Source: Bacteroidales bacterium (GTDB lineage: Bacteria > Bacteroidota > Bacteroidia > Bacteroidales > UBA932). From it: 5,409 nt of DNA. The translations under genes were made by a program, and so were the position numbers. The DNA is taken from positions 1 to 5,409 of the forward strand of contig JAEDLE010000073.1 in the NCBI GenBank assembly GCA_016295455.1, read 5' to 3'. Below the pieces are notes generated by a model. It was not told where the DNA came from, made no database searches, and saw nothing but the letters and a program-made list of their open reading frames with translations. Positions 5,177 through 5,409 of this stretch are shown in pieces (the stretch's first letter is position 1; every line of letters begins with the position of its first letter).

Positions 5177-5409
5177 GAGGCCGTATCCATTCCCAGTCCT
5201 CGCTCAGGTGTGATGAGTGCCTGAACCCTTCGAAACTGAAATCACACAATGCCTCGGGGCTACTGATCCTTCCGTCTATTATGAAGCGAGCCATTGCCCC
5301 GCGGCAACTTTTTGTCCAAACTGAAGGTGACGTCAGTTTCCCGCTTTTCCTGATCCGGAAGCGCGGTTCTATGACCTTGATCTCATCGCAGACCTTTTTC
5401 CAGTCGAAG
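5151..5409 (-). CDS. yaaA: Peroxide stress protein YaaA family, C-terminal part (5' end beyond window)
   Basis: An open minus-strand frame enters from the right edge (first full codon at 5408) and ends at TGA 5153-5151, giving the last 85 residues. The segment starting FDWKKVCDEIKVIEPRF lines up with the end of E. coli YaaA (258 aa), as I recall that sequence. The best anchor is RGAMARFIIDGRISSPEAL, against RGLMSRFIIENRLTKPEQL, followed by FSFEGFR against FNSEGYF. YaaA proteins lower free iron and protect DNA during hydrogen peroxide stress. The normally conserved SFYAKKARG stretch reads SVWTKSCRG here. The frame also runs about ten residues past the usual end (PLSSPCSQV), into the 3' end of the lipoprotein gene. 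The two genes are convergent with a 26-bp overlap and no terminator between them. About two thirds of the gene is outside the window. Confidence 0.8.
   Translation of the reverse strand, partial: FDWKKVCDEIKVIEPRFRIRKSGKLTSPSVWTKSCRGAMARFIIDGRISSPEALCDFSFEGFRHSSHLSEDWEWIRPLSSPCSQV

Overview
The window looks like chromosomal DNA of a Bacteroidales-type Bacteroidota bacterium, probably a gut commensal lineage; I cannot name a genus. Four things point there: a CBM20-GH77 4-alpha-glucanotransferase of the Bacteroides type, a surface lipoprotein with a fimbrillin/DUF4906-like N-terminal half, promoter elements of the Bacteroidota -7 type (TAnnTTTG), and little use of Shine-Dalgarno sequences. 

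Layout. Positions 1-563 carry no convincing protein gene. They hold a leftward and a rightward -7-like box facing away from each other (78-85 and 119-126), a stretch of potential RNA hairpins (about 161-289), a weaker -7-like box (362-369) and a GC-rich hairpin leader. Positions 564-2693 encode a compact MalQ (709 aa, one CBM20-like domain plus the GH77 barrel) on the + strand. A 317-nt intergenic region (2694-3010) follows. It has a Rho-independent terminator, a perfect 16-bp-arm palindrome with a diverged inverted partner overlapping the malQ stop codon, a perfect -7 box and a short structured leader. Positions 3011-5176 encode a 721-aa lipoprotein on the + strand. On the minus strand, 5151-5409 is the 3' third of a YaaA-family gene that runs out of the window on the right. 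It is convergent with the lipoprotein gene and overlaps it by 26 bp.

How the genes relate. MalQ is a cytoplasmic enzyme that disproportionates maltodextrins. The lipoprotein is probably a surface or fimbria-associated protein, and YaaA is a peroxide-stress protein. They do not form an obvious pathway or operon, because malQ and the lipoprotein gene are separated by a terminator and a new promoter. The most intriguing non-coding signal is the pair of related inverted palindromic sites at 2678-2714 and 2845-2881. They flank the malQ terminator just upstream of the surface lipoprotein gene, a setting compatible with a site-specific recombination switch but not proof of one. All family assignments come from reading the translations; no database search was run.
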